Of a stretch of 42,648 bases of DNA, positions 9,307 through 14,968 are shown piece by piece (position 1 is the stretch's first letter; every line of letters starts with the position of its first letter). The position numbers and the translations under genes are program-made. Source of the stretch: a virus; the IMG/VR virus record IMGVR_UViG_3300034073_000587, positions 1-42,648 of that record; one strand, written 5' to 3'. The notes below the pieces were generated by a model. The model was not told the DNA's origin and searched no databases. It was given only the letters and a program-made list of their open reading frames with translations.

Positions 9307-9323
9307 TGTCAAGCCCCTTGACA
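9307..9323. repeat. Perfect inverted repeat TGTCAAG-CCC-CTTGACA
   Basis: Seven-base arms pair exactly around a 3-nt centre and place TTGACA hexamers back to back on the two strands. Neither has a strong -10. The leftward one has GATTAT at a 19-nt spacing. It could be a weak divergent promoter or an operator. Confidence 0.4.
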
Positions 9324-9440
9324 CGATTTTTTGATCCGAGGGGATGATTCTTTTTAAATAGGTCAAAATTGTCTTGACATTTGAATAATTTAAGAGGGAG
9401 AGAGGTGATTCGCCAACCCATAGGCCAACTGCCAAATTAC

Positions 9441-9462
9441 TGACACTCGACCTAATCCAATG
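9441..9462 (+). repeat. 22-bp near-direct repeat, left copy
   Basis: The sequence begins TGACACTCGACC and ends CCAATG. It matches 11911-11932 in 20 of 22 positions and in the same orientation. The pair brackets the leftward cassette together with its terminator. Confidence 0.7.
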
Positions 9463-9528
9463 GAATTGAACACCCGTTCAATTAATTAACCGACTGAAAA
9501 GATACGTTATAACATAGCGTCACCCGGA

Positions 9529-9569
9529 CAAAATGAAACCCCTACCGACTCTCTGGGAACCGATAGGGG
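9529..9569 (-). terminator. Terminator of the leftward cassette
   Basis: On the minus strand, CCCCTATCGG...CGGTAGGGG forms a stem of about 9 bp with one mismatch (9539-9569), followed by TTTCATTTTG. It lies just beyond the last gene of the leftward unit, so that unit appears to be separately terminated. Confidence 0.6.
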
Positions 9570-9612
9570 CTGAGACGCGATAGGCGCGCCATACAGGGGC
9601 TATGTCATGGGG

Positions 9613-9693
9613 CTATGGGGTAACCTGCCAGAACGCGACTAACAGCCCCACGAACCCTACGAACCCCGCGCAATCAAGGATCAGACGGCGCAT
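9613..9693 (-). CDS. Possible 26-aa single-span membrane microprotein
   Basis: A 26-codon frame starts at an ATG (9693) with GAGGG seven nt upstream and overlaps the end of the preceding 81-aa gene by 13 nt. It encodes MRRLILD, then a hydrophobic stretch of about 15 residues (CAGFVGFVGLLVAFW), then a short tail. The positive N-terminus fits an N-in inner membrane span. It is the last frame before the terminator. It could be real or a chance hydrophobic frame; the ribosome site and coupling favour it modestly. Confidence 0.4.
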   Translation of the reverse strand: MRRLILDCAGFVGFVGLLVAFWQVTP

Positions 9694-9926
9694 GTAGTTT
9701 CCCTCATATTTGCACGGATTAACGGATGGACAGTATATTGCAACCCGTAGGATTCTAATAATTTGCAATAACGATCAATTGACTTTTTGTCTCTTATAGG
9801 GCTTGCACCAAATTCTGCGCGGGTTGAAATATATTCATTGTCTCTTTTCCAAGCCAACTGCTTTATAGGCCAGAATTGAGAAAAATCAGACCTTATTATA
9901 ACCTCAAAGCCCAGTATTTTTTCCAT
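9681..9926 (-). CDS. Hypothetical 81-aa protein of the leftward cassette
   Basis: The start at 9926 has a strong AAGGAAA ribosome site. The frame is open further upstream to 10142, but that extension overlaps a separate small gene and lacks signals, so I rejected it. The product (MEKILGFEVIIRSDFSQFWP...DKKSIDRYCKLLESYGLQYTVHPL) looks like a small alpha/beta protein. DKKSIDRYCKLLESYGL is an amphipathic helix. No family is recognised. It is the fourth gene of the cassette. Confidence 0.6.
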   Translation of the reverse strand: MEKILGFEVIIRSDFSQFWPIKQLAWKRDNEYISTRAEFGASPIRDKKSIDRYCKLLESYGLQYTVHPLIRANMRETTCAV

Positions 9927-9940
9927 AGCTATTTTCCTTT

Positions 9941-10090
9941 TCAGAGTGTTTCGGTATTTACGATCACAACCGGTAACCCCGCCTTGGCAAGGCTTTCTTG
10001 ATAGGCTTGTGCCTCTGGCAATGTCATGCAAGGGCCAAAGGGTTGAAGGTGGAAGGGTTGAACCTTCGCCAGTCTGTAGGTTGCGCGCAT
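9941..10090 (-). CDS. Hypothetical 49-aa protein of the leftward cassette
   Basis: This is a short gene in a different frame from the long open frame around it. The ATG at 10090 has AAGGAG 8 nt upstream, the best ribosome site in the cassette. The product contains MTLPEAQAYQESLAKAGLPV, a helix ending in a Gly-Leu-Pro turn, then a VVIVNTETL strand. The shape resembles small SPOR-like or adaptor peptides, but this is too little for a family call. It begins 29 nt after the 500-aa gene and ends 14 nt before the next start. Confidence 0.65.
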   Translation of the reverse strand: MRATYRLAKVQPFHLQPFGPCMTLPEAQAYQESLAKAGLPVVIVNTETL

Positions 10091-10119
10091 TGGGTTGACT
10101 CCTTGTCTTTGCGTTTGGG

Positions 10120-11622
10120 TTATGCCGCAAGCGGCAATTCAATTTGACGATTAATTATATCGCCATTGTCATCATATTCTAAATGGTCTTTCAAATAGGC
10201 TTTCTCTTGAATTATATCTTTCTCAATTCTAATTCCGTCGGATTCCTTGACTGTTACTTTGCCAATAATTTCCTTGGCGATATTGAATTGACCGGACTCA
10301 ATAACTTGATCGCGAGTCCAGAATTGACCATTGGACAATTCAATTCGCTCCTCTGTTACATAATATTCTTGATCAAAATCAGATTGGAATATTTTATCGC
10401 CAATATCTTCAATCAAATAATATTCCGACTCTGATTCCACATAGATCACGCAATCCGCATCCCAATATTCAGAGTCTGATTCCACATAGACAATATCGCT
10501 TGCGGAATCGACATAAGATTGCGAGTAAGTATTATACCGACGCCGCGCATAATAAACGGAGACGGATTCCCTATCATGATAAATCTCGCCATTGCCTTCG
10601 CAACGGAAGTAATTACTTTCGTAACAAGACTCGCATATCGTGCACTCGCAAGACTCTACATATATTGAGTCGTCCTCTGACATTGAGTCTCCGCACTCAT
10701 CACAAGTGCAAGGATTCACGCCATACGATCCATGCGTGGCGCTGAATGACGTTGAACCATTGCGCGAAATAATTATCTCCTGATTTTCGGTATCAATTTC
10801 AACGTCTCGGCATATGTCCAGATAAGGTCCGATCACGGAGTCTTTGCCATTGGCAATGTACAATAAGCGCGCGCCATTGAACGCCCTATTGTCTGCCATG
10901 CTATATTGATTGTCCCGTAGCCACGATTCAAGCTTATCGCCTGCCGCGTTGTGCGATACATAAACCGGCGCATGGGTCCTATTCTCGGGGCGGACGATAA
11001 CGCGCGCGCCAATTCGATTCCGATTGTCTTTTACATAGGCAATTTGAAAATCGCCAGAGGCGTATACTTCGCATGGATGCGCGGGCAGATTGTCAAACGC
11101 ATAACGCATACATGAGGCAGTCAGACTCTTGCGCCCATTGGTGCAAATTGCGTCGCCCGGAATCGGTTCTGACGTATAAACGCGTTTAAAATCCGCGCGG
11201 GTTTCCCCTATTTCAAGAGTCAACGTATCGGAGCCAACTTGAACGCCATCCCGATACCATTGCGCGAAGGCAAGGCATTCCGCGTCGGTAAGATAGGGCA
11301 GAATATGCTTAATCATCTTATGCGGCTTGCCAATGGTCCGACGTTCGGAATCCTTATGCGCTTTGCTTTTATAGATTGCCAAGAGTCTTGGATCGGATTC
11401 CGCTGGGGCTGGATTGTATCGGTCAAGGACGGCATAATAGGAGATATTCCGAATCTGATTCCAATAGTTTATTTCATGCTGGACTGATTTAAGCGGAGCA
11501 AATAGCTTTTCTATCTCATTCCAGATTGGCGCGTGAAGATGCCTTGTAATTAAATCACATTCCCCCCAAGACTCCAGAGAGCCCATCAATAGGCGGGCCT
11601 TGTCAGCGTTTGAGAGCGTCAT
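10120..11622 (-). CDS. 500-aa Cys-rich acidic hypothetical protein
   Basis: The start at 11622 follows a GGGGGAAA site; a longer frame reaches 11766 but overlaps an upstream small gene. Residues 1-300 look globular alpha/beta (SWGECDLITRHLHAPIWNEIEKLF, IKHILPYLTDAECLAFAQWYRDG, AFDNLPAHPCEVYASGDFQIAYVKD). Residues 305-341 carry C-x-C-x2-C and C-x-C-x2-C-x2-C clusters, probably zinc-binding. The acidic C-terminal third repeats YVESDSEY/YVESESEYY. I do not recognise the family. It is the main product of the leftward cassette and is read against the early genes. A host-takeover or defence-interfering role is possible but is only inference. Confidence 0.8.
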   Translation of the reverse strand: MTLSNADKARLLMGSLESWGECDLITRHLHAPIWNEIEKLFAPLKSVQHEINYWNQIRNISYYAVLDRYNPAPAESDPRLLAIYKSKAHKDSERRTIGKPHKMIKHILPYLTDAECLAFAQWYRDGVQVGSDTLTLEIGETRADFKRVYTSEPIPGDAICTNGRKSLTASCMRYAFDNLPAHPCEVYASGDFQIAYVKDNRNRIGARVIVRPENRTHAPVYVSHNAAGDKLESWLRDNQYSMADNRAFNGARLLYIANGKDSVIGPYLDICRDVEIDTENQEIIISRNGSTSFSATHGSYGVNPCTCDECGDSMSEDDSIYVESCECTICESCYESNYFRCEGNGEIYHDRESVSVYYARRRYNTYSQSYVDSASDIVYVESDSEYWDADCVIYVESESEYYLIEDIGDKIFQSDFDQEYYVTEERIELSNGQFWTRDQVIESGQFNIAKEIIGKVTVKESDGIRIEKDIIQEKAYLKDHLEYDDNGDIINRQIELPLAA

Positions 11623-11638
11623 TTGCGTTTCCCCCGTA

Positions 11639-11785
11639 TCAAGCGTTAAGCGTTTCAAGGATTTTTTTCTGATCCGACGCGCGGCCATACATGCGCAAGA
11701 GCGATTCCGCTTGGCGCTTGGCGGATTCGATATTGCCGGCTTGGACATGAAGCGCGAGCGTCTCAAGGTGCCGAGAGAGTGTCAT
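11639..11785 (-). CDS. Hypothetical 48-aa helical protein, first gene of the leftward cassette
   Basis: The start at 11785 has AGGAGA at good spacing; an in-frame ATG at 11848 is rejected for lack of one. The product (MTLSRHLETLALHVQAGNIESAKRQAESLLRMYGR) is almost wholly helical, like two antiparallel helices, and mildly basic. It ends 16 nt before the 500-aa gene. Such small helical leaders can be regulators or adaptor proteins, but no family is assignable. Confidence 0.65.
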   Translation of the reverse strand: MTLSRHLETLALHVQAGNIESAKRQAESLLRMYGRASDQKKILETLNA

Positions 11786-11859
11786 CGCAGAGTCTCCTAT
11801 ACATGGGCACGCTACATGCGCGCGAATCCCTAGTAGCACGCAAAGCAAGGCAAGGCAAG

Positions 11860-11899
11860 AGGCTTGGGGCTGTCCAGATCATCGCCAGGCTTGGGGCTG
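11860..11899 (+). repeat. 13-nt direct repeat AGGCTTGGGGCTG, two copies
   Basis: Identical copies at 11860-11872 and 11887-11899 lie upstream of the leftward cassette, 27 nt apart start to start. The spacing is compatible with tandem protein binding sites near the cassette promoter. The leftward promoter itself is not clear (a weak TTGCCT-17-TACTAG lies downstream of these repeats). Confidence 0.6.
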
Positions 11900-11910
11900 A
11901 TTTTTCCGGT

Positions 11911-11932
11911 TGACACTCGACCGAATCCCATG
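11911..11932 (+). repeat. 22-bp near-direct repeat, right copy
   Basis: This pairs with 9441-9462, with two mismatches. In this copy the preceding T creates TTGACA, and TTAGAA follows after 17 nt, so it could double as a rightward sigma70-like promoter reading into the palindrome/iteron region. Confidence 0.65.
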
Positions 11933-12037
11933 TTAGAAACGAATCAATTCAGCACTACTCGGGCTTGGCGCGGAATCGCGTCACGTCGCAAAAAACACCG
12001 AGAATGGGCGCATGAAATTACATGCAAAGAATCATAT

Positions 12038-12131
12038 GTTTGCGCTAACGCTGCACCGCCAATGCTGCACCGCAGAATGTTAATTCTAACATGTTAGCGC
12101 TAACGCCGCACCGCAGAATGTTAGCGCTAAC
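12038..12131. repeat. Cluster of GTTA-N4-TAAC palindromes
   Basis: GTTAGCGCTAAC, a perfect 12-bp palindrome, occurs at 12093-12104 and 12120-12131. GTTTGCGCTAAC is at 12038-12049 and GTTAATTCTAAC at 12079-12090. The intervals carry GCYGCACCGCAGAAT-like direct repeats. This looks like a multi-site regulator or initiator binding array. Confidence 0.7.
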
Positions 12132-12213
12132 GCTGCACCAACAGCAATTATCGGCAATTCGGGGTGATACCTGATTTATCGACAAATCGGGATGATAAAG
12201 TTTTGGCACAAGA

Positions 12214-12345
12214 CCCCACCGAGGGAAATGTTCGCTTGACCCCCACCGAGGGAAATGTTCGTCAAACCCTACCGTGGAAATTGTTCACCCCACCGAGGAA
12301 AATGTTCGCCAAGAATTTCCTTGACCTCACCGAGGAAATTTTGTA
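12214..12345 (+). repeat. Five-copy 21-bp iteron-like array
   Basis: Units resembling CCACCGAGGGAAATGTTCG (plus two leading C/T) begin at 12214, 12241, 12267, 12288 and 12325. Copies 1 and 2 are identical, copy 4 differs at one position, and copies 3 and 5 are more divergent. They are tandem, same-strand, 21-37 nt apart start to start, and non-coding. Directly repeated units next to palindromes at the junction of divergent units are typical of replication origins or cooperative regulator sites. Confidence 0.75.
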
Positions 12346-12349
12346 GAAC
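12321..12349 (+). promoter_or_regulatory. Rightward early promoter candidate
   Basis: TTGACC (12321-12326) and TAGAAC (12344-12349) are 17 nt apart. The spacer is the fifth iteron copy, so binding there would directly affect the promoter. The start near 12356 leaves a short leader with GAAGGAG before the metallopeptidase ATG at 12377. Confidence 0.5.
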
Positions 12350-12376
12350 TGATTCGTCAAGAATGAAGGAGACACC

Positions 12377-13342
12377 ATGCAAGTTCCAAGTCTGATCGAA
12401 ATGCTATCCTACAAGAGGCCTCAAGGCTCTCGTCATCAACGCAAGTTCTGCAATCGCTATCTAGTTCCTGTCTTCGGTCAGCCTGATGCTCATGGTAACT
12501 ATGTTCTTGTTGTAGGAGAGAACCCCAACATCTGCTTCACCGCACATCACGACACTGTTCACACCACCTCTGGTCGTCAGATCGTCAAGATCGAAGGCGA
12601 TATGGTGTCTACTACAGGTAATGAGTGTCTTGGTGCTGACTGCACCACTGGCATCTACATCATTTTAAGTATGATTGCTGCCGGTGTGAAAGGTGTTTAT
12701 GTCATACATTCCGCCGAGGAGAGTGGCTGTCTAGGGTCCCAAGCCCTTGTCAATGACCTTCCGTTGTGGATGGACTACATCGACGCTTGTATCTCTTTCG
12801 ACCGCAAGGGCTACGACAGCATCATCACTCACCAGATGGGCGCTAGGACGGCCTCTGATGCCTTCGCAGACAGTCTTGAGGCTATCCTTGACCTTGGCTT
12901 CAAGGCTGATCCTACAGGCTCCTACACAGACTCAAACGAGTATCGTAGTATCGTCCCTGAATGCACCAACATCTCTGTAGGATACTTCAACCAACACACT
13001 GCTAGTGAGCGTCAAGACCTCATGTTTGTCGAGATGCTCATCACTGCACTCATCAATGCTGACTGGTCCAAGCTGGTCTTCAAGAGGAACCCGAGAGAAG
13101 TGGAATACGATACCTACACCTACACCCCCAAGAAGAAGGTCAAGCGTTATCCTTCCTACGACATGTGGACTAAACCTTGTTCCGCCTACTATGGCGACAC
13201 GATGGTTGATATCGTCAAGGAGAACCCCGAGCAGATCGTGGAACTCCTTCGGTCCTTCGGCTATGAAGCCAATGGGTTGCTTGATGACATCGAGAACCTG
13301 AAATATCGTAGTAGCCACAAACGCTATGATCGTTGGTCTTGA
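12377..13342 (+). CDS. M28/M20-type zinc metallopeptidase
   Basis: The 321-aa protein has the full ligand set of M20/M28 di-zinc exopeptidases in order: H57-H-D59 (TAHHDTVHT), bridging D88 (GADCTTG), E114-E115 (HSAEESG), D142 (SFDRKG) and H207 (NQHTASE). Family members remove N-terminal or C-terminal residues, or hydrolyse small amide substrates, in the cytoplasm. There is no signal peptide. The C-terminal 100 residues (YTPKKKVKRYPSYD... EQIVELLRSFGYEANGLL) are extra to the core. It is the first gene of the rightward early unit and has a strong AAGGAGA site. A peptidase in this position may act on host proteins, but the substrate is unknown. Confidence 0.8.
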   Translation: MQVPSLIEMLSYKRPQGSRHQRKFCNRYLVPVFGQPDAHGNYVLVVGENPNICFTAHHDTVHTTSGRQIVKIEGDMVSTTGNECLGADCTTGIYIILSMIAAGVKGVYVIHSAEESGCLGSQALVNDLPLWMDYIDACISFDRKGYDSIITHQMGARTASDAFADSLEAILDLGFKADPTGSYTDSNEYRSIVPECTNISVGYFNQHTASERQDLMFVEMLITALINADWSKLVFKRNPREVEYDTYTYTPKKKVKRYPSYDMWTKPCSAYYGDTMVDIVKENPEQIVELLRSFGYEANGLLDDIENLKYRSSHKRYDRWS

Positions 13343-13394
13343 CTAGGGAGAGAAAAACATGCTAGGAATGATTCGTCAGACAGAGGAGGACGAC

Positions 13395-13619
13395 ATGATC
13401 TTCACTACAGGAACTATGGTTGTGACCTTCAAGAAGCAGAACGGAGAAGTTCGCACTCTTGTTGGGACACTTTTCCCGCCCACCTACACAGGTGACTACC
13501 GGGCTGCACTCAAGTCCATCAACGAGGCTGACGATTGCCTCATCACTATGTGGGACTATGAGAAGGGTGCTTGGCGGTCGTTCTACAAGCGTAGCATCGT
13601 AGAGATGGTGGAAGCATGA
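13395..13619 (+). CDS. Small hypothetical protein, DUF2693-like
   Basis: The 74-aa product (MIFTTGTMVVTFKKQNGEVRTLVGTLFPP...ITMWDYEKGAWRSFYKRSIVEM) has the FKK-x-NGE-x-R pattern of short phage/host proteins grouped as DUF2693, tentatively. The start at 13395 has AGGAGG 6 nt upstream. An earlier in-frame ATG at 13359 has GGGAGAG and is the alternative. The stop overlaps the next ATG (ATGA). Confidence 0.65.
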   Translation: MIFTTGTMVVTFKKQNGEVRTLVGTLFPPTYTGDYRAALKSINEADDCLITMWDYEKGAWRSFYKRSIVEMVEA

Positions 13620-13783
13620 AATACCTGTTGTGTCTACAAGCACTCAACCATGTGACGACAACCAACAAGAAGTATGAGGTTATAGCCGAAGATGACCACT
13701 GGTGGACAATCAAAGCAGATGATGGACTTGTCATGTATATCTTCAAGGCAAGCTGCCCTAACTGGCAAGAGCAATCGTCCTGA
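13616..13783 (+). CDS. Hypothetical 55-aa protein
   Basis: A short gene begins at an ATGA overlap with the preceding stop. The product (MKYLLCLQALNHVTTTNKKYEVIAEDDHWWTIKADDG LVMYIFKASC) reads as a compact five-strand beta protein of the kind seen in many phage early regions. No family is recognised. The coupled start and lack of rare codons favour a real gene. Confidence 0.6.
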   Translation: MKYLLCLQALNHVTTTNKKYEVIAEDDHWWTIKADDGLVMYIFKASCPNWQEQSS

Positions 13784-13940
13784 CGTTCTATGCCTCAACA
13801 CAGAGATCAAGAGGCTACAGACCCTCATTGATGATCTGTTGTGGAATGGGGAAGACGATAGGGTTGACTTCCTACAAGATGAACTGGACTACCTCTTGAA
13901 GCTACAGGCTCAAGGGGAACGCTATCACTATCTGTTCTAG
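13722..13940 (+). CDS. Hypothetical coiled-coil-like protein, start unclear
   Basis: The C-terminal half (LNTEIKRLQTLIDDLLWNGEDDRVDFLQDELDYLLKLQAQGERY) is a convincing helical hairpin with heptad-like leucines. The frame overlaps the 55-aa gene by up to about 90 nt and offers ATGs at 13692, 13719 and 13722, none with a good ribosome site. No start codon lies in frame right after the previous stop. I list 13722 as a compromise. The C-terminal part is probably real, and the N-terminus is not reliable. Confidence 0.45.
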   Translation: MDLSCISSRQAALTGKSNRPDVLCLNTEIKRLQTLIDDLLWNGEDDRVDFLQDELDYLLKLQAQGERYHYLF

Positions 13941-13949
13941 GAGATGAAC

Positions 13950-14105
13950 ATGGAACCTGTTGTAGAGTGTGTAGAGTGTGGGAGACTTGTTGATGCTGGT
14001 TACGCTACTGTTAGTCCTAATGGTTCTCATATTTGTAGATGGTGTGAGGTAGACTGGGACTTATTGGATGAGGACTATAGTGATGAAGTAGAGGATGATG
14101 ATTAA
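13950..14105 (+). CDS. Hypothetical 51-aa zinc-ribbon-like acidic protein
   Basis: The short gene encodes CVECGRL followed 20 residues later by CRWC, a C-x2-C...C-x2-C zinc knuckle pair, and a very acidic tail (DEDYSDEVEDDD). The ATG at 13950 has AGGAG at 7 nt; an in-frame ATG at 13944 is too close to it. Small zinc proteins of this kind in phage early regions often bind host transcription or nuclease proteins, but this one has no known partner. Confidence 0.65.
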   Translation: MEPVVECVECGRLVDAGYATVSPNGSHICRWCEVDWDLLDEDYSDEVEDDD

Positions 14106-14131
14106 TACTAGAGGGCGGATATACCGGGGGG

Positions 14132-14161
14132 CACCAACCATATTAACAGATGGACTTGGTG
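14132..14161 (+). other. Intergenic RNA hairpin
   Basis: CACCAACCAT pairs with ATGG-ac-TTGGTG around an 8-nt loop, giving a 10-bp stem with a 2-nt bulge. It is flanked by GGGGGG upstream and CCCCCT downstream (14126-14131 and 14178-14183), which could extend it. No T tract follows, so it is more likely an RNA processing or regulatory element than a terminator. Confidence 0.45.
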
Positions 14162-14237
14162 TTCCTCATTTCAAGACCCCCTCAGTAGAAAAAGTTCACC
14201 TGTGACAAAACTGCAACAGTTGTAGGAAAACCCTCTA

Positions 14238-14402
14238 ATGCTCATCTATCGAGTGACGATCAGCGACAAGGAAGACGACAAACCCTTCTGCCACTTCGAG
14301 ACCAAGAAGAAGCATGAAGCTGAACGCTATGCTGAGAGGGCTAAGGCTCTGAGGCAACATGTGACCATCACACAAAGAGTGACCAGCTATGAGCCAGCCT
14401 GA
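14238..14402 (+). CDS. Hypothetical 54-aa protein
   Basis: The short gene encodes MLIYRVTISDKEDDKPFCHFETKKKHEAERYAERAKALRQ followed by HVTITQRVTSYEP, that is strand, charged helix, strand. The pattern resembles small phage proteins that ride along with nucleotide or DNA metabolism genes. A TAGGAAAA site lies upstream. The end overlaps the next gene by 14 nt in another frame. Confidence 0.6.
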   Translation: MLIYRVTISDKEDDKPFCHFETKKKHEAERYAERAKALRQHVTITQRVTSYEPA

Positions 14403-14544
14403 CGAACTGAGGATCATCCTGATGAGGATCGAGAGGGTGGCATCCATCATCGAGCGTGATGCCCTAAACACTGCCAATCAGGTCAGGGCTAGAGAGATCA
14501 TCATCTTGACTGAGATGGCTATGAAGCATGTAGGAGATGTGTGA
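14389..14544 (+). CDS. Hypothetical 51-aa helical protein
   Basis: The product (MSQPDELRIILMRIERVASIIERDALNTANQVRAREIIILTEMAMKHV) is a continuous amphipathic helix of about 45 residues. The ATG sits inside the end of the previous gene, and the stop joins the next start as TGATG. No family is recognised. Tight coupling on both sides supports expression. Confidence 0.55.
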   Translation: MSQPDELRIILMRIERVASIIERDALNTANQVRAREIIILTEMAMKHVGDV

Positions 14545-14756
14545 TGAGTGCCTTGTTCAAAGGTGAGCGCCTTTACACCGAAGCCGAAATGCTAGCCGCG
14601 ATCAAGCGGGCGCTGGAGGGGGCGGCGGCAGAAATTGGCCCTCATCCAGACCACGATAAAGCAGACTGGACAGAATATGCCCACCATGCTCACCGCCTTG
14701 CACAATTCATCCGCCGCCTAGACCCCGCGCGGTTCATTGAGGAGGAGAAGGGATGA
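14544..14756 (+). CDS. Hypothetical 70-aa protein, first of a G+C-rich island
   Basis: The ATG at 14544 overlaps the previous stop, with GGAG upstream. The protein (YTEAEMLAAIKRALEGAAAEIGPHPDHDKADWTEYAHHAHRLAQFIRRLD) is helical and His-rich. Codon use shifts here to G+C-ending codons compared with genes upstream, and this continues to about 15650. Similar short proteins occur in alphaproteobacterial prophages, so recent acquisition from a temperate phage is plausible. Confidence 0.6.
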   Translation: MSALFKGERLYTEAEMLAAIKRALEGAAAEIGPHPDHDKADWTEYAHHAHRLAQFIRRLDPARFIEEEKG

Positions 14757-14968
14757 GCGACCACATCGACCTTGAGGTGCAGATGATACACCGCAGGCGC
14801 GGCATCGCCATCCTGTCTGATGGGCAGGAGGTGCCGATCACGAACTGGGTGAACGCTGATGGAGAGTGCGAGCCGAGCGAAGCCGTGTCCTGTGTCTGTG
14901 GGCCTTGCTTCGACGGCAAGTGGTATAGCGTAGACCTGCGCGAGTATGAGAGGGCGATAGTGCAATGA
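14753..14968 (+). CDS. Hypothetical 71-aa protein
   Basis: An ATGA overlap couples it to the gene before, and its stop overlaps the next ATG. The product (GIAILSDGQEVPITNWVNADGECEPSEAVSCVCGPCFDGKWYSVDL) is a small beta protein containing C-V-C-G-P-C, possibly metal-binding. The pattern resembles short prophage proteins of Rhodobacterales and Rhizobiales. No function is assigned. Confidence 0.6.
   Translation: MSDHIDLEVQMIHRRRGIAILSDGQEVPITNWVNADGECEPSEAVSCVCGPCFDGKWYSVDLREYERAIVQ

Larger units (their letters stand above)
8592..9535. other. Non-coding control region, about 0.95 kb
   Basis: No convincing gene lies here. The stretch is A+T-rich in 8600-9060 and mixed afterwards. It holds a leftward promoter, a leader hairpin, three operator-like palindromes, a perfect 7+7 inverted repeat and at least six TTGACA-like hexamers on both strands (minus at 8787, 8967 and 9307; plus at 9183, 9318 and 9374). 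Most of these hexamers lack a good -10 partner. Two minute plus-strand frames (8622-8687, 9058-9120) are probably chance. Confidence 0.6.

Noticed and set aside
9318-9396. Rightward promoters from TTGACA at 9318 and 9374
   Set aside because: Neither has a convincing -10 at 16-19 nt, and they would read against the leftward cassette.
9681-10142. Single 153-aa gene instead of two smaller ones
   Set aside because: The first 72 codons lie over a better-supported 49-aa gene in another frame, and the internal start at 9926 has the ribosome site.
11864-12097. 77-codon plus-strand frame across the repeat region
   Set aside because: It runs through palindromes and direct repeats, lacks a ribosome site, and its product is repeat-driven.
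12214-12345. CRISPR array suspected from tandem repeats
   Set aside because: Gaps between copies are only 0-16 nt and copies diverge, unlike CRISPR spacers. No cas genes besides a general Cas4-like nuclease.
12164-12346. 60-codon plus-strand frame in the iteron array
   Set aside because: Its translation merely repeats the iteron unit, and no ribosome site is present.
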